A DNA stretch of 64,000 bases, taken from JAITMY01 sp031553765. Its GTDB lineage: Bacteria > Bacteroidota > Bacteroidia > Bacteroidales > UBA932. The notes beneath the pieces are model-generated. The model had not been told where the DNA came from and did not search any database. It worked only from the letters and a program-made list of their open reading frames with translations. A program made the position numbers and the translations under genes. The stretch lies in assembly GCA_031553765.1 (NCBI GenBank), contig JAVBKY010000005.1, forward strand, positions 1 through 64,000, in the 5' to 3' direction. The first letter of the stretch is position 1, and each line of letters starts with the position of its first letter. This document shows positions 9,576 through 16,269 of the stretch, piece after piece.

Positions 9576-10841
9576 TTACCCATTTATCACCCCGCTACCC
9601 ACCAGCTCCTCGCCATCATACCATGCGGCAAATTGTCCGGGAGTAATTCCGCGTTGAGGTTCGTCAAATACAATGTAGATACCTTCCGTGCGACAGATTA
9701 ACTTTGCCTTTTGCAGCGGTTGGCGGTAGCGTATGCGCACAAGGTAATCGCGTTCATCATCCGCGTTCATTTGCAGGTTGGGGCGTATCCAGTGTGTTTC
9801 GTTATTCTTTATAAATAGTGCGGGACGATTTAGCGCGGCATGTTCATGCCCTTCGCCCACGTACACAAGGTTGCTTTCAACATCAATACCCACCACAAAC
9901 AGCGACTCTATATGTCCGCCAATACCCAAGCCTTTGCGCTGCCCTACGGTGTAAAAATGCGCGCCGTTGTGCTGGCCTATCACTTTGCCATTGGTGGGGG
10001 AGAAAGAGTAGGGGAGTGCTAGCTGTGTTAACCCATCGCCGTTTCCGTCATTGCGAGCAAAGCGAAGCAATCTCAAGTTAGCATTGTCTTCGCCAAGGGA
10101 GGAGATTGCTTCGTCGTTCCTCCTCGCAATGACGCTCGAGGTAGGTTTGTAGTCTTTCGGCAGCTCTATAATATCTCCCTTTTTTGCCTTCAATTGCTGT
10201 TGCAAAAATACGGGTAAATCTACCTTTCCTACAAAACAAATGCCTTGCGAATCTTTTTTATCTGCCGTAGGTAAATTCAACTGTTTGGCAATGTCGCGTA
10301 CCTCGGGCTTTAGTAAATGCCCTATAGGAAAAAGCGCTTTACTCAGCTGTTTTTGCGAAAGCTGACACAAGAAATAGCTTTGGTCTTTATTGGGGTCGCT
10401 ACCTGCCAACAAACGATGTGTTTCCACGCCGTTTACCATAATGCTATCCTTACGACAGTAGTGACCTGTGGCTACGTAATCCGCACCCAAATCCTCACAG
10501 GCTTTCAAAAACGCATCGAATTTTATTTCGCGGTTGCACAGCACATCGGGGTTTGGGGTACGCCCTTTTTCGTACTCCGAAAACATGTAATCCACCACCT
10601 TTTTGCGGTAGTCCGCGCTGAGGTCGATAAAGTGGAACGGAATGTTGAGCTGCTTTGCTACCAGCTTGGCAATAGTAAGGTCATCCTTCCACGGGCAATC
10701 GCCGTGAAGGGTTCCGGTGGTGTCGTGCCAGTTTTGCATAAACATGGCCTCCACATCGTAACCTTGCTGTATTAGTAAATACGCGGCTACGCTGGAGTCC
10801 ACACCTCCCGATAATCCTACTATGACCTTTTTGTTTGCCAA
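9576..10841 (-). CDS. mnmA: tRNA-specific 2-thiouridylase MnmA with an in-frame palindromic-repeat insertion
   Basis: Catalyses 2-thiolation of U34 in tRNA-Lys, -Glu and -Gln. The PP-loop SGGVDSS is at residues 10-16; the catalytic Cys pair lies in NPDVLCNREIKFD and DSQGICFVGKVD; YTVGQRKGLGIGG follows. The start must be TTG (10841): the next Met is residue 33, inside the domain, and a stop lies four codons upstream. The protein is 421 aa against about 360 for the family. Most of the excess is residues about 228-282, of which about 236-266 (SVIARRNDEAIS ... LRFARNDGNG) are encoded by a family A palindrome (10046-10134) also found between genes elsewhere in the window. The insertion sits between catalytic and C-terminal domains, where a loop can be tolerated. 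Confidence 0.95.
   Translation of the reverse strand: MANKKVIVGLSGGVDSSVAAYLLIQQGYDVEAMFMQNWHDTTGTLHGDCPWKDDLTIAKLVAKQLNIPFHFIDLSADYRKKVVDYMFSEYEKGRTPNPDVLCNREIKFDAFLKACEDLGADYVATGHYCRKDSIMVNGVETHRLLAGSDPNKDQSYFLCQLSQKQLSKALFPIGHLLKPEVRDIAKQLNLPTADKKDSQGICFVGKVDLPVFLQQQLKAKKGDIIELPKDYKPTSSVIARRNDEAISSLGEDNANLRLLRFARNDGNGDGLTQLALPYSFSPTNGKVIGQHNGAHFYTVGQRKGLGIGGHIESLFVVGIDVESNLVYVGEGHEHAALNRPALFIKNNETHWIRPNLQMNADDERDYLVRIRYRQPLQKAKLICRTEGIYIVFDEPQRGITPGQFAAWYDGEELVGSGVING
10046..10134. repeat. Family A palindromic element, copy inside mnmA
   Basis: Starts CGTCATTGCGAG and ends CTCGCAATGACG, with inner arms GCGAAGCAATCTC and GAGATTGCTTCG. It is translated in frame within mnmA. Related copies: 14526-14619, 32330-32425, 34060-34088, 50314-50358. 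Confidence 0.9.
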
Positions 10842-10860
10842 AAGTTTTTTTTATGTTTCA

Positions 10861-10970
10861 GACCTCTCCCTAAATTCCTCTCCACAAGAGAGGGACTTTC
10901 TTCCCCGCAAGCGCTCTCGTAATTTTGGGCATATGCCCCTCTCTTGTGGAGGGGGGGTAGGGGAGAGGTG
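10861..10970. repeat. Family B palindromic element, copy 1
   Basis: Left arm GACCTCTCCC ... CTCTCCACAAGAGAGGG and right arm CCCCTCTCTTGTGGAG ... GGGGAGAGGT surround a unique middle. Same plan as 20871-21000 and 34684-34806. Confidence 0.85.
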
Positions 10971-10995
10971 TAGCTGTAGATTGTAAAATTTCACC

Positions 10996-11208
10996 TTAAT
11001 CGCACCCGCAATCTTCCGGAACCTGTGTTGTTGTTCCCATAGCCTTTTGCTTGGAACTTTCCAGCGTTGTTGAGTCGGGCTTGAGGTAATTCATGCCGTC
11101 CGAAGCGCGCTGGCGAATGTAACCCCACCTCAGCGCCACCATTAATCCCAGTAGCGCTATGGTAATTATCATTCCTTTTTCAGCTGCCGTTATCGAGCGT
11201 TTTTTCAT
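10996..11208 (-). CDS. Small single-pass membrane protein with Cys at the C-terminus (unknown function)
   Basis: Seventy residues from the ATG at 11208 (MKKRSITAAEKG). One hydrophobic segment at about 14-29 (IITIALLGLMVALRWGY), then a polar tail ending EDCGCD. I do not recognise the family. The start is preferred over the open frame to 11259 because a good promoter (11229-11259) overlaps that extension. The Cys-rich end and the position next to a metal-uptake cluster on the other strand hint at metal handling, which is only inference. Confidence 0.55.
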   Translation of the reverse strand: MKKRSITAAEKGMIITIALLGLMVALRWGYIRQRASDGMNYLKPDSTTLESSKQKAMGTTTQVPEDCGCD

Positions 11209-11228
11209 GCGTTTGCTTTTTGCGAACA

Positions 11229-11259
11229 CGAAGGTACAAAAAAATGAAGGCGAATGCAA
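11229..11259 (-). promoter_or_regulatory. Predicted promoter of the small membrane protein gene
   Basis: Minus strand TTG (11259-11257), 20 nt, TACCTTCG (11236-11229), one mismatch from TAnnTTTG. The start point would be about 15 nt upstream of the ATG at 11208. It is back to back with the plus-strand promoter at 11263-11293. Confidence 0.5.
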
Positions 11260-11262
11260 GGG

Positions 11263-11293
11263 TTGACTTTTGCTTGAAAATTTTGTATCTTTG
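11263..11293 (+). promoter_or_regulatory. Predicted promoter of the metal-uptake cluster
   Basis: TTG (11263-11265), 20 nt, TATCTTTG (11286-11293), a full match to the Bacteroidetes consensus. The start site would fall only about 5 nt before the ATG at 11305, so the leader is very short. Confidence 0.55.
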
Positions 11294-11304
11294 CAGCCTC
11301 ATTT

Positions 11305-11748
11305 ATGCTTCGAGTTGTAAAACATATTGTTATCATTGCACTGTGCCTGCTTGTTATTAGCGGTGCGGTGGGTACGCACGTGTATGTATATGCTTGCTCG
11401 CAGCATCACCATGCCACTCAACTTTCGCTGAGTGATCAGGATAATTGCTACTGCCATTCACACTGCCACGAAGGTTGCGCGCTTGATCATAATGACTGCG
11501 GCGACCATTGCAGCATTAATGACGATGACTCTTGCTGTACCTCCACCTCGCAGGTGATTAGCGTGAGCAATTTCGAAGTTTCTAAAATTGTAAAGTTGGA
11601 TAAAGTTGCCGTTGTGGCAATTCTTTTCAATGCGCTATTGCATACTTGTGATAACGATTGTGGGCATACGCAAAGTTTGGCTTACGCTCCCAACGTCCAT
11701 TCTCCCCATTCTCCCGATATATACTCTTTCGGGCAGCTGAGGTTATGA
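11305..11748 (+). CDS. His/Cys-rich secreted small protein, HYC_CC_PP-like, of a metal-uptake cluster
   Basis: 147 aa. An N-terminal hydrophobic segment (about 5-25, VVKHIVIIALCLLVISGAVG) acts as signal peptide or anchor. It is followed by a very His/Cys/Asp-rich stretch (about 30-72; CSQHHH, CYCHSHCHEGC, DSCCTS) and a C-terminal part ending in YSFGQLRL. The plan resembles the small HYC_CC_PP proteins that sit just upstream of TonB-dependent receptors in Bacteroidota, though the usual C-terminal Pro pair is not obvious. The dense His/Cys cluster probably binds Cu, Zn or a similar ion. The receptor gene follows after 59 nt and an HMA protein after that, so a joint role in metal acquisition or sensing is inferred. 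Confidence 0.65.
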   Translation: MLRVVKHIVIIALCLLVISGAVGTHVYVYACSQHHHATQLSLSDQDNCYCHSHCHEGCALDHNDCGDHCSINDDDSCCTSTSQVISVSNFEVSKIVKLDKVAVVAILFNALLHTCDNDCGHTQSLAYAPNVHSPHSPDIYSFGQLRL

Positions 11749-11807
11749 TTTTTTTGTGAATTTTTTATTACACTAAAAATTACATAACTAATTCAGCATT
11801 TTTTTCA

Positions 11808-14051
11808 ATGAAGTATAACATATTTTTGTGGCTTGCGCTGTTGTTTAGCGTTAGCGCAAGTGCTGCCAATATCCGCGGAAGCGTGTTGGGAGCAAGTGAA
11901 GGAGGAAAAGACGAACCTTTAATGGCTGCCGATGTGTTTTGGGCAGGCACCAATAAGCGGACTACAACCGATGCGCAGGGTGCGTTCGAGATTCCCTATA
12001 ATAAAAGTGGTAAGTTGGTGGTGGCCTTTTATGGCTACAATGCCGATACTATTAGTGTGAAGCGTGATAATGAAACGCTGACTGTACGCCTTAAAGGTAA
12101 TGCTAACGAGTTGGCCGAGGTTCGTGTGCTTGGCAACCAAAAGGGAACCACCATGTCAAAAATCAACCCCATAACTACGGAGATGATTTCGTATGCGGGG
12201 CTTTGCAAAATGGCGTGTTGTAACCTTGCCGAGAGTTTTGAAAACAGCGCCACCGTTACCGTGGGGTTTAGCGATGCCGTGTCGGGAACCAAGCAGATTC
12301 GCATGCTTGGCTTGGCTGGTATTTATACGCAAATGTTGGACGAAAGTCGCCCTATTATGCGCGGCTTGTCGGCCACCTACGGACTTGGCTACACGCCGGG
12401 TATGTGGTTGGAGGGCATTCAGGTTTCTAAAGGTACATCGTCCGTAATAAACGGCTACGATGCTATTACGGGACAAATCAACTTGGAGTATCGTAAGCCT
12501 ACCAGTGAGGATAAACTGTTTGTAAATGGGTTCTTCAGCAGCGAGTTGCGTGGCGAACTGAATATTGCCGCCACCATAAAACCTACGGAGAAACTCAACG
12601 GTATTGTGCTGGGGCACGTATCGTCGGATTTTGAAAGAATGGATATGAACGATGACGGCTTTGCTGATGTTCCCCAAACCTTGCAGGGAAATGTGGCTAC
12701 ACGCTGGATGTACATGTTTAATAATGGTGCTCAACTGCGCACGGGCGTTCGCTTCCTGTGGGAGGAGCGCTTGGGTGGACAAATGAACTTTGACCGCAAT
12801 ACCGATCGCAATGATACCACCAAGTACGGTAGCTATACCACTAACCACAATTTTAACGCTTACGCGAAATTAGGTGTGCCGTTTGGCGATAATCCCAAGA
12901 ATAGCGTGGCGCTTGTGGCGGACTACACGCTGCATGAGCAAAACTCCTACTTTGGGCAAAAAGCATACGATGGAACCGAACAGTCGACCTACGTAAACGG
13001 GTTGGTGCAGCTGGGTTTTGGCGATTTGCATAGCGCAACCTTTGGGCTTGGTATTCGTGCTGATTTTTACGATGAATCGTATTCTTTTGGCAGTAGACCG
13101 GTGCAAAATTACGACTACCTGTTGCACAAAAATGAGTATGTAGGTGGCATATTTGGCGAGTACACTTTTCATGTTGATAATAAGTTTAGCGCTATTGCGG
13201 GACTTCGCCTTGACCAAAATAACCTGTATGGAACGCTGGTTACGCCTCGTGTTCACTTCAAGTACAACATCTCTGAAACGCTTATAGCACGCGCTTCGGC
13301 AGGACGCGGAATGCATTCGCCAAACGTTATTACCGATAATATTTGGATAATGGCTAATCAGCGTGAAATTGTAGCGCAGGAAAAACCTAAAATGGAGGAC
13401 GCTTGGACTTTTGGCGTGAGCCTTGCCAAGTACTTTAAGGTGGATGATGTAGAGTGGGCTTCTATCACAGCCGACGTATTCCGCACGCAGTTTTCCAACC
13501 AGCTGATTGTTGACCAGGAGGTGAGCAATAACCAAATCTGGATTTATAACCTCAATGGTACGTCGTATGCCAACAACTACCAGATTGATGTGGCTGTGGA
13601 GCCTATCACGAGGCTGAATATTTTTGCCACCTTTCGCTACAGCGATACCAAGGTTGACCTCAAGGAAATGGGTTTTGTGAATAAGCCGCTGGTGGATAAT
13701 TTCAAGGGGCTGCTTAACGTGTCGTATGCCACCAAGTTTAACAAGTGGATGTTTGACGTAACGGCACAGCTCAACGGTCAAAGCCGCTTGCCGAGCGACC
13801 AATATGTACAGTACGACTCAAAGTATGAGTACAAAGAGTATTCACCCATATACCCCATGTTTTTTGCGCAAGTAACAAAGCGTTTCAAAAGCCTTGATGT
13901 GTATGCGGGCTGTGAGAATATTGCCAACTACATGCAGGATAATCCTATTATTTCGGCATCTAATCCCGCCAACGATGACTTTAACGCCAGCGTGGTGTGG
14001 GGGCCGTTGGTGGGGAGGAAGTTTTACGTAGGCTTTCGATGGACGCTATAG
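11808..14051 (+). CDS. TonB-dependent outer-membrane receptor, probably for a metal ion or its complex
   Basis: 747 aa. Signal peptide 1-19 (VSASA-AN), a carboxypeptidase-regulatory-like domain at about 20-100 (GAFEIPYNKSGKLVVAFYGY), a plug domain at about 115-225 (GLGYTPGMWLEGIQVSKG, then YDAITGQINLEYRKP), and a 22-strand type barrel ending in the aromatic C-terminus YVGFRWTL. The segment CKMACCNLAESFEN at about 134-147 carries three Cys near the plug start, as is usual for receptors paired with HMA proteins. It takes up its ligand using TonB/ExbBD energy. The neighbours (His/Cys-rich protein before, HMA protein after) point to copper or another heavy metal; the substrate cannot be read from sequence. 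Downstream spacing is 156 nt, filled with family C repeat hairpins. Confidence 0.9.
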   Translation: MKYNIFLWLALLFSVSASAANIRGSVLGASEGGKDEPLMAADVFWAGTNKRTTTDAQGAFEIPYNKSGKLVVAFYGYNADTISVKRDNETLTVRLKGNANELAEVRVLGNQKGTTMSKINPITTEMISYAGLCKMACCNLAESFENSATVTVGFSDAVSGTKQIRMLGLAGIYTQMLDESRPIMRGLSATYGLGYTPGMWLEGIQVSKGTSSVINGYDAITGQINLEYRKPTSEDKLFVNGFFSSELRGELNIAATIKPTEKLNGIVLGHVSSDFERMDMNDDGFADVPQTLQGNVATRWMYMFNNGAQLRTGVRFLWEERLGGQMNFDRNTDRNDTTKYGSYTTNHNFNAYAKLGVPFGDNPKNSVALVADYTLHEQNSYFGQKAYDGTEQSTYVNGLVQLGFGDLHSATFGLGIRADFYDESYSFGSRPVQNYDYLLHKNEYVGGIFGEYTFHVDNKFSAIAGLRLDQNNLYGTLVTPRVHFKYNISETLIARASAGRGMHSPNVITDNIWIMANQREIVAQEKPKMEDAWTFGVSLAKYFKVDDVEWASITADVFRTQFSNQLIVDQEVSNNQIWIYNLNGTSYANNYQIDVAVEPITRLNIFATFRYSDTKVDLKEMGFVNKPLVDNFKGLLNVSYATKFNKWMFDVTAQLNGQSRLPSDQYVQYDSKYEYKEYSPIYPMFFAQVTKRFKSLDVYAGCENIANYMQDNPIISASNPANDDFNASVVWGPLVGRKFYVGFRWTL

Positions 14052-14055
14052 AATA

Positions 14056-14174
14056 GATAAAAGTTGCTTCGCAACGATAAAAGGATAAATGTCCTACGGA
14101 CGATAAAATTGAGAGTTGTGTTTTTTATCGTTTTATCGCCCGCAGGGCAATTTATCGCGCGAAGCGCATTTATC
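14056..14174. repeat. Family C variable-stem hairpin array, copy 1
   Basis: Successive hairpins GTTGC-TTC-GCAAC, GTCC-TAC-GGAC, GCCC-GCA-GGGC and GCGC-GAA-GCGC, each flanked by GATAAA on the left and/or TTTATC on the right. Stems differ from one another while the flanks stay constant. Lies between the receptor and the HMA gene. Confidence 0.8.
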
Positions 14175-14207
14175 CTTTAGTCACTAATTTCTAATCACTA
14201 ATAAAAG

Positions 14208-14513
14208 ATGAAAACATTAAAATCAATTCTCATCGCGCTTAGCATTATGTTTTGCGCAGGCGTGGCAAAGGCCGAACTGAAGGCAAATGAGGCCGAAGTA
14301 ACCTTTAAAGTTTCTGTAGATTGCCAAGGTTGCAAAAATAAGTTGGAAAAGAATATCCCCTTTGAAAAAGGCGTGGAGGATATTAACGTAAACCTTGCCG
14401 ATAAAACGGTTTACGTGAAGTACAACACCAAGAAAACTACGGTGGAGAAGCTGCAAAAGGCTATTGAGAAGTTGGGGTATACGGCAGTGCCAATGGCGGC
14501 GGAAGCAAAGTAG
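14208..14513 (+). CDS. Periplasmic heavy-metal-associated (HMA) domain protein
   Basis: 101 aa with a signal peptide (1-22, ending AKA-E) and one HMA/ferredoxin-like domain (about 30-95). The metal site is C39-Q-G-C42, the usual MxCxxC-like loop but with Asp before the first Cys. The two-strand pattern VEDINVNLADKTVYVKYN and final GYTAVP are typical. It would bind Cu(I) or a similar soft metal in the periplasm and could hand it to or take it from the receptor encoded upstream. A terminator (14638-14670) follows after a family A repeat. Confidence 0.88.
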   Translation: MKTLKSILIALSIMFCAGVAKAELKANEAEVTFKVSVDCQGCKNKLEKNIPFEKGVEDINVNLADKTVYVKYNTKKTTVEKLQKAIEKLGYTAVPMAAEAK

Positions 14514-14525
14514 AGAGGTAGCCAC

Positions 14526-14619
14526 AAGCGTCATTGCGAGGAGGAACGACGAAGCAATCTCATGTTTAGCGAAACCAATCATAACTTGAGATTGCTTCGC
14601 CTTGCTCGCAATGACGCTT
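14526..14619. repeat. Family A palindromic element, copy 2
   Basis: Outer arms AAGCGTCATTGCGAG and CTCGCAATGACGCTT, inner arms GAAGCAATCTCA and TGAGATTGCTTC. Intergenic, downstream of the HMA gene. Confidence 0.9.
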
Positions 14620-14637
14620 CGATTTAGCTTTGTTGTT

Positions 14638-14670
14638 AAGCGGCATTTATAATGCCGCTTTTATCTTTTT
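14638..14670 (+). terminator. Terminator of the metal-uptake cluster
   Basis: AAGCGGCAT TTATA ATGCCGCTT forms a 9-bp stem followed by TTATCTTTTT. It also opens family C copy 2. Confidence 0.65.
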
Positions 14671-14723
14671 ATCGTTGCGAAGCAACATTTATCTTTTTAT
14701 CGCGAGCGCCGCGAGCGTTTATC
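14661..14723. repeat. Family C array, copy 2, supplying the end of the ATL gene
   Basis: Hairpin GTTGC-GAA-GCAAC with TTTATC/GATAAA flanks, then a GCGAGCG-rich unit. Read on the minus strand the latter gives the last residues DKRSRRSR and the stop of the ATL gene. Confidence 0.65.
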
Positions 14724-15092
14724 CACTTTCACTTCTTTCAGCAACTCCATCGGATCCCAAAAGAGTTCCTCAAAATCCACCACCTTATCATTTTTCACCT
14801 TTATCCCTTCGGCCTCCAGCAACTGTTGCATGAGGTCGGGGGTGGCGAAGTGCGCTTTTCCGGTGAGCATGCCGTTGCGGTTGACTACGCGGTGCGCGGG
14901 AACGTCCTCCAAATCATGGGCACTACTCATAGCCCAACCTACCATGCGTGATGAACGAGTCGTACCCAGTGCCTTGGCAATGGCGCCGTAGTTGGTTACG
15001 CGACCGCGCGGAATGCGCCGTGCAATGGCAAAAACCTGCTCAAAAAAGTTATCCTCTTGTGCGTGCTTTGGGGACATTGAGATCGTATTCAA
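14697..15092 (-). CDS. Alkyltransferase-like protein (ATL), MGMT family lacking the acceptor Cys
   Basis: 131 aa. The MGMT C-terminal DNA-binding fold is seen in IPRGRVTNYGAIAKALG (27-43), VGWAMSS and VPAHRVVNRNG (64-74). The active-site PCHR of true O6-alkylguanine transferases reads P65-A66-H67-R68, so no alkyl group can be accepted. Proteins of this type bind alkylated guanine, flip it and flag it for nucleotide excision repair. The gene overlaps the end of trmB by 44 nt (or 29 nt if the second Met at 15077 is used). The last residues DKRSRRSR come from a family C repeat, an accretion unlikely to matter for function. Confidence 0.88.
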   Translation of the reverse strand: MNTISMSPKHAQEDNFFEQVFAIARRIPRGRVTNYGAIAKALGTTRSSRMVGWAMSSAHDLEDVPAHRVVNRNGMLTGKAHFATPDLMQQLLEAEGIKVKNDKVVDFEELFWDPMELLKEVKVDKRSRRSR

Positions 15093-15786
15093 AATCTTCG
15101 GGCTCCACCAGCGTTGCGTTTTGTGGAAGGTGAAACTGAAGGTAGGTAATGGTATAACCTCTGTCTACAAATATCTTTTCGTAGGTGGTTTGTATTTCAA
15201 GCACAGAGCCTTTGCTTGCCCCGTTAGCGTGAATGTCGTTGTTAGCCTCGGTGTACGTCAGTCCGTTTTTTGCCAGTACAGCTTTAGTGTACTCGTGTAG
15301 CATTTGGCTGTCGGTTTTGAGGTGAATAATGCCGTCAGGAGTGAGAAATTTGGCGTAGCGGTTGAGGAACATTGGTGAACACAAACGCTTGCGCGATTTG
15401 GTTGGTTGAGGATCGGGGAAGGTAATCCACACCTCGCTCACCTCGCCTTCGGCAAAAAGTGAGGTAACAATATCTACCTTGGTGCGCACAAACGAAACGT
15501 TTTTTAACCCTTCCTCCGTAGCGGTTTTCGCACCGCGCCACAGGCGTGCGCCTTTTATGTCAATGCCTATAAAATTTTTCTCAGAAAACTTTTTTGCCAA
15601 CTCTACCGTGTACTCGCCACGTCCGCAGCCCAACTCAACTACAATAGGATTATCGTTCTTGAAAAATTCCTTATGCCACTTGCCTTTCAGCGCGAAATCG
15701 CTACCAAATAAATCCTTGAAAACAGGCTGGTGCAGCAGCTCAAAAGTTTCGTTTTCCTGAAATCGTGCCCACTTATTTTTTCCCAT
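15049..15786 (-). CDS. trmB: tRNA (guanine-N7)-methyltransferase
   Basis: 245 aa. Methylates G46 in the variable loop of tRNAs. The SAM-binding motif is VVELGCGRGEYTVELA (about 48-63), with GIDIKGARLWRG following; the TrmB signature FPDPQPTKSRKRL is at about 124-136 and HLKTDS at about 155. The Rossmann-like methyltransferase fold is complete and of family length. It begins 3 nt after the gldH stop and overlaps the ATL gene at its end, so ricT-gldH-trmB-ATL looks like a single transcript. Confidence 0.95.
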   Translation of the reverse strand: MGKNKWARFQENETFELLHQPVFKDLFGSDFALKGKWHKEFFKNDNPIVVELGCGRGEYTVELAKKFSEKNFIGIDIKGARLWRGAKTATEEGLKNVSFVRTKVDIVTSLFAEGEVSEVWITFPDPQPTKSRKRLCSPMFLNRYAKFLTPDGIIHLKTDSQMLHEYTKAVLAKNGLTYTEANNDIHANGASKGSVLEIQTTYEKIFVDRGYTITYLQFHLPQNATLVEPEDFEYDLNVPKARTRG

Positions 15787-15789
15787 GGC

Positions 15790-16269
15790 TTACTCCGCTT
15801 TTTCTACTCGCAGTCCCACGTCCGAAATGTGCGGAAGCACATCGGCACGCATGCCCTGTTGAACTTCAAATTTGTAAATACCGCTGTGAGGAAACTGCAC
15901 GTACTTGCGGAATATTAAACGGTTGTCCAACATTTTTGAAAAACCTTTGCCTACCCAGTGTCCGTACTGATCGGCCAGCATGTATTCCACCGTGTCAATA
16001 GCGTAGGCGCCCGTTGGTGCGGTGGCTTTTACAAAAAGGTAGATGTTGCTGAACGGGTAGGAGCTGGTGTTGCGCAGGTTTATGTATACGTTATTTAGCG
16101 ATAGCGTATCGGTAATTTTTACGTAAAAAATAGCCGCGCTATCTTTTTCCCAACCTTCAATGGGGAAACTTTTGTACTGCTCGTACACCCGCGCCGGGTC
16201 GCATGAACACAGGCCGAGCGCGAGGCAAATGCCGAGTATAAATAGCTTACTTTTGTTCGTTGCTGCCAT
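15790..16269 (-). CDS. gldH: Gliding motility lipoprotein GldH
   Basis: 159 aa from the ATG at 16269 (another in-frame ATG at 16278). Lipoprotein signal peptide with lipobox LGLC-SC around Cys21-Cys23, then one beta-rich domain: YEQYKSFPIEGWEKD, FYVKITDT, VYINLRNTSSYPFSNIYLF, GHWVGKG, QFPHSGIYKFEVQQGMR. These match GldH, one of the lipoproteins tied to gliding and type IX secretion in Bacteroidota. It fits the sorting-domain proteins elsewhere in the window. The start lies inside the Asn/Gly-rich 3' end of ricT (overlap 23 or 32 nt). The frame stays open much further upstream, but there it only reads the ricT tail in another frame. Confidence 0.9.
   Translation of the reverse strand: MAATNKSKLFILGICLALGLCSCDPARVYEQYKSFPIEGWEKDSAAIFYVKITDTLSLNNVYINLRNTSSYPFSNIYLFVKATAPTGAYAIDTVEYMLADQYGHWVGKGFSKMLDNRLIFRKYVQFPHSGIYKFEVQQGMRADVLPHISDVGLRVEKAE

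Noticed and set aside
12870..13802. 310-codon minus-strand open frame within the TonB receptor gene
   Set aside because: Shadow of the receptor; no recognisable motifs, and the plus-strand protein has full domain structure.
14056..14174. CRISPR array
   Set aside because: Hairpin units with GATAAA flanks are not regularly spaced repeats with unique spacers of equal length, and no cas genes are present.
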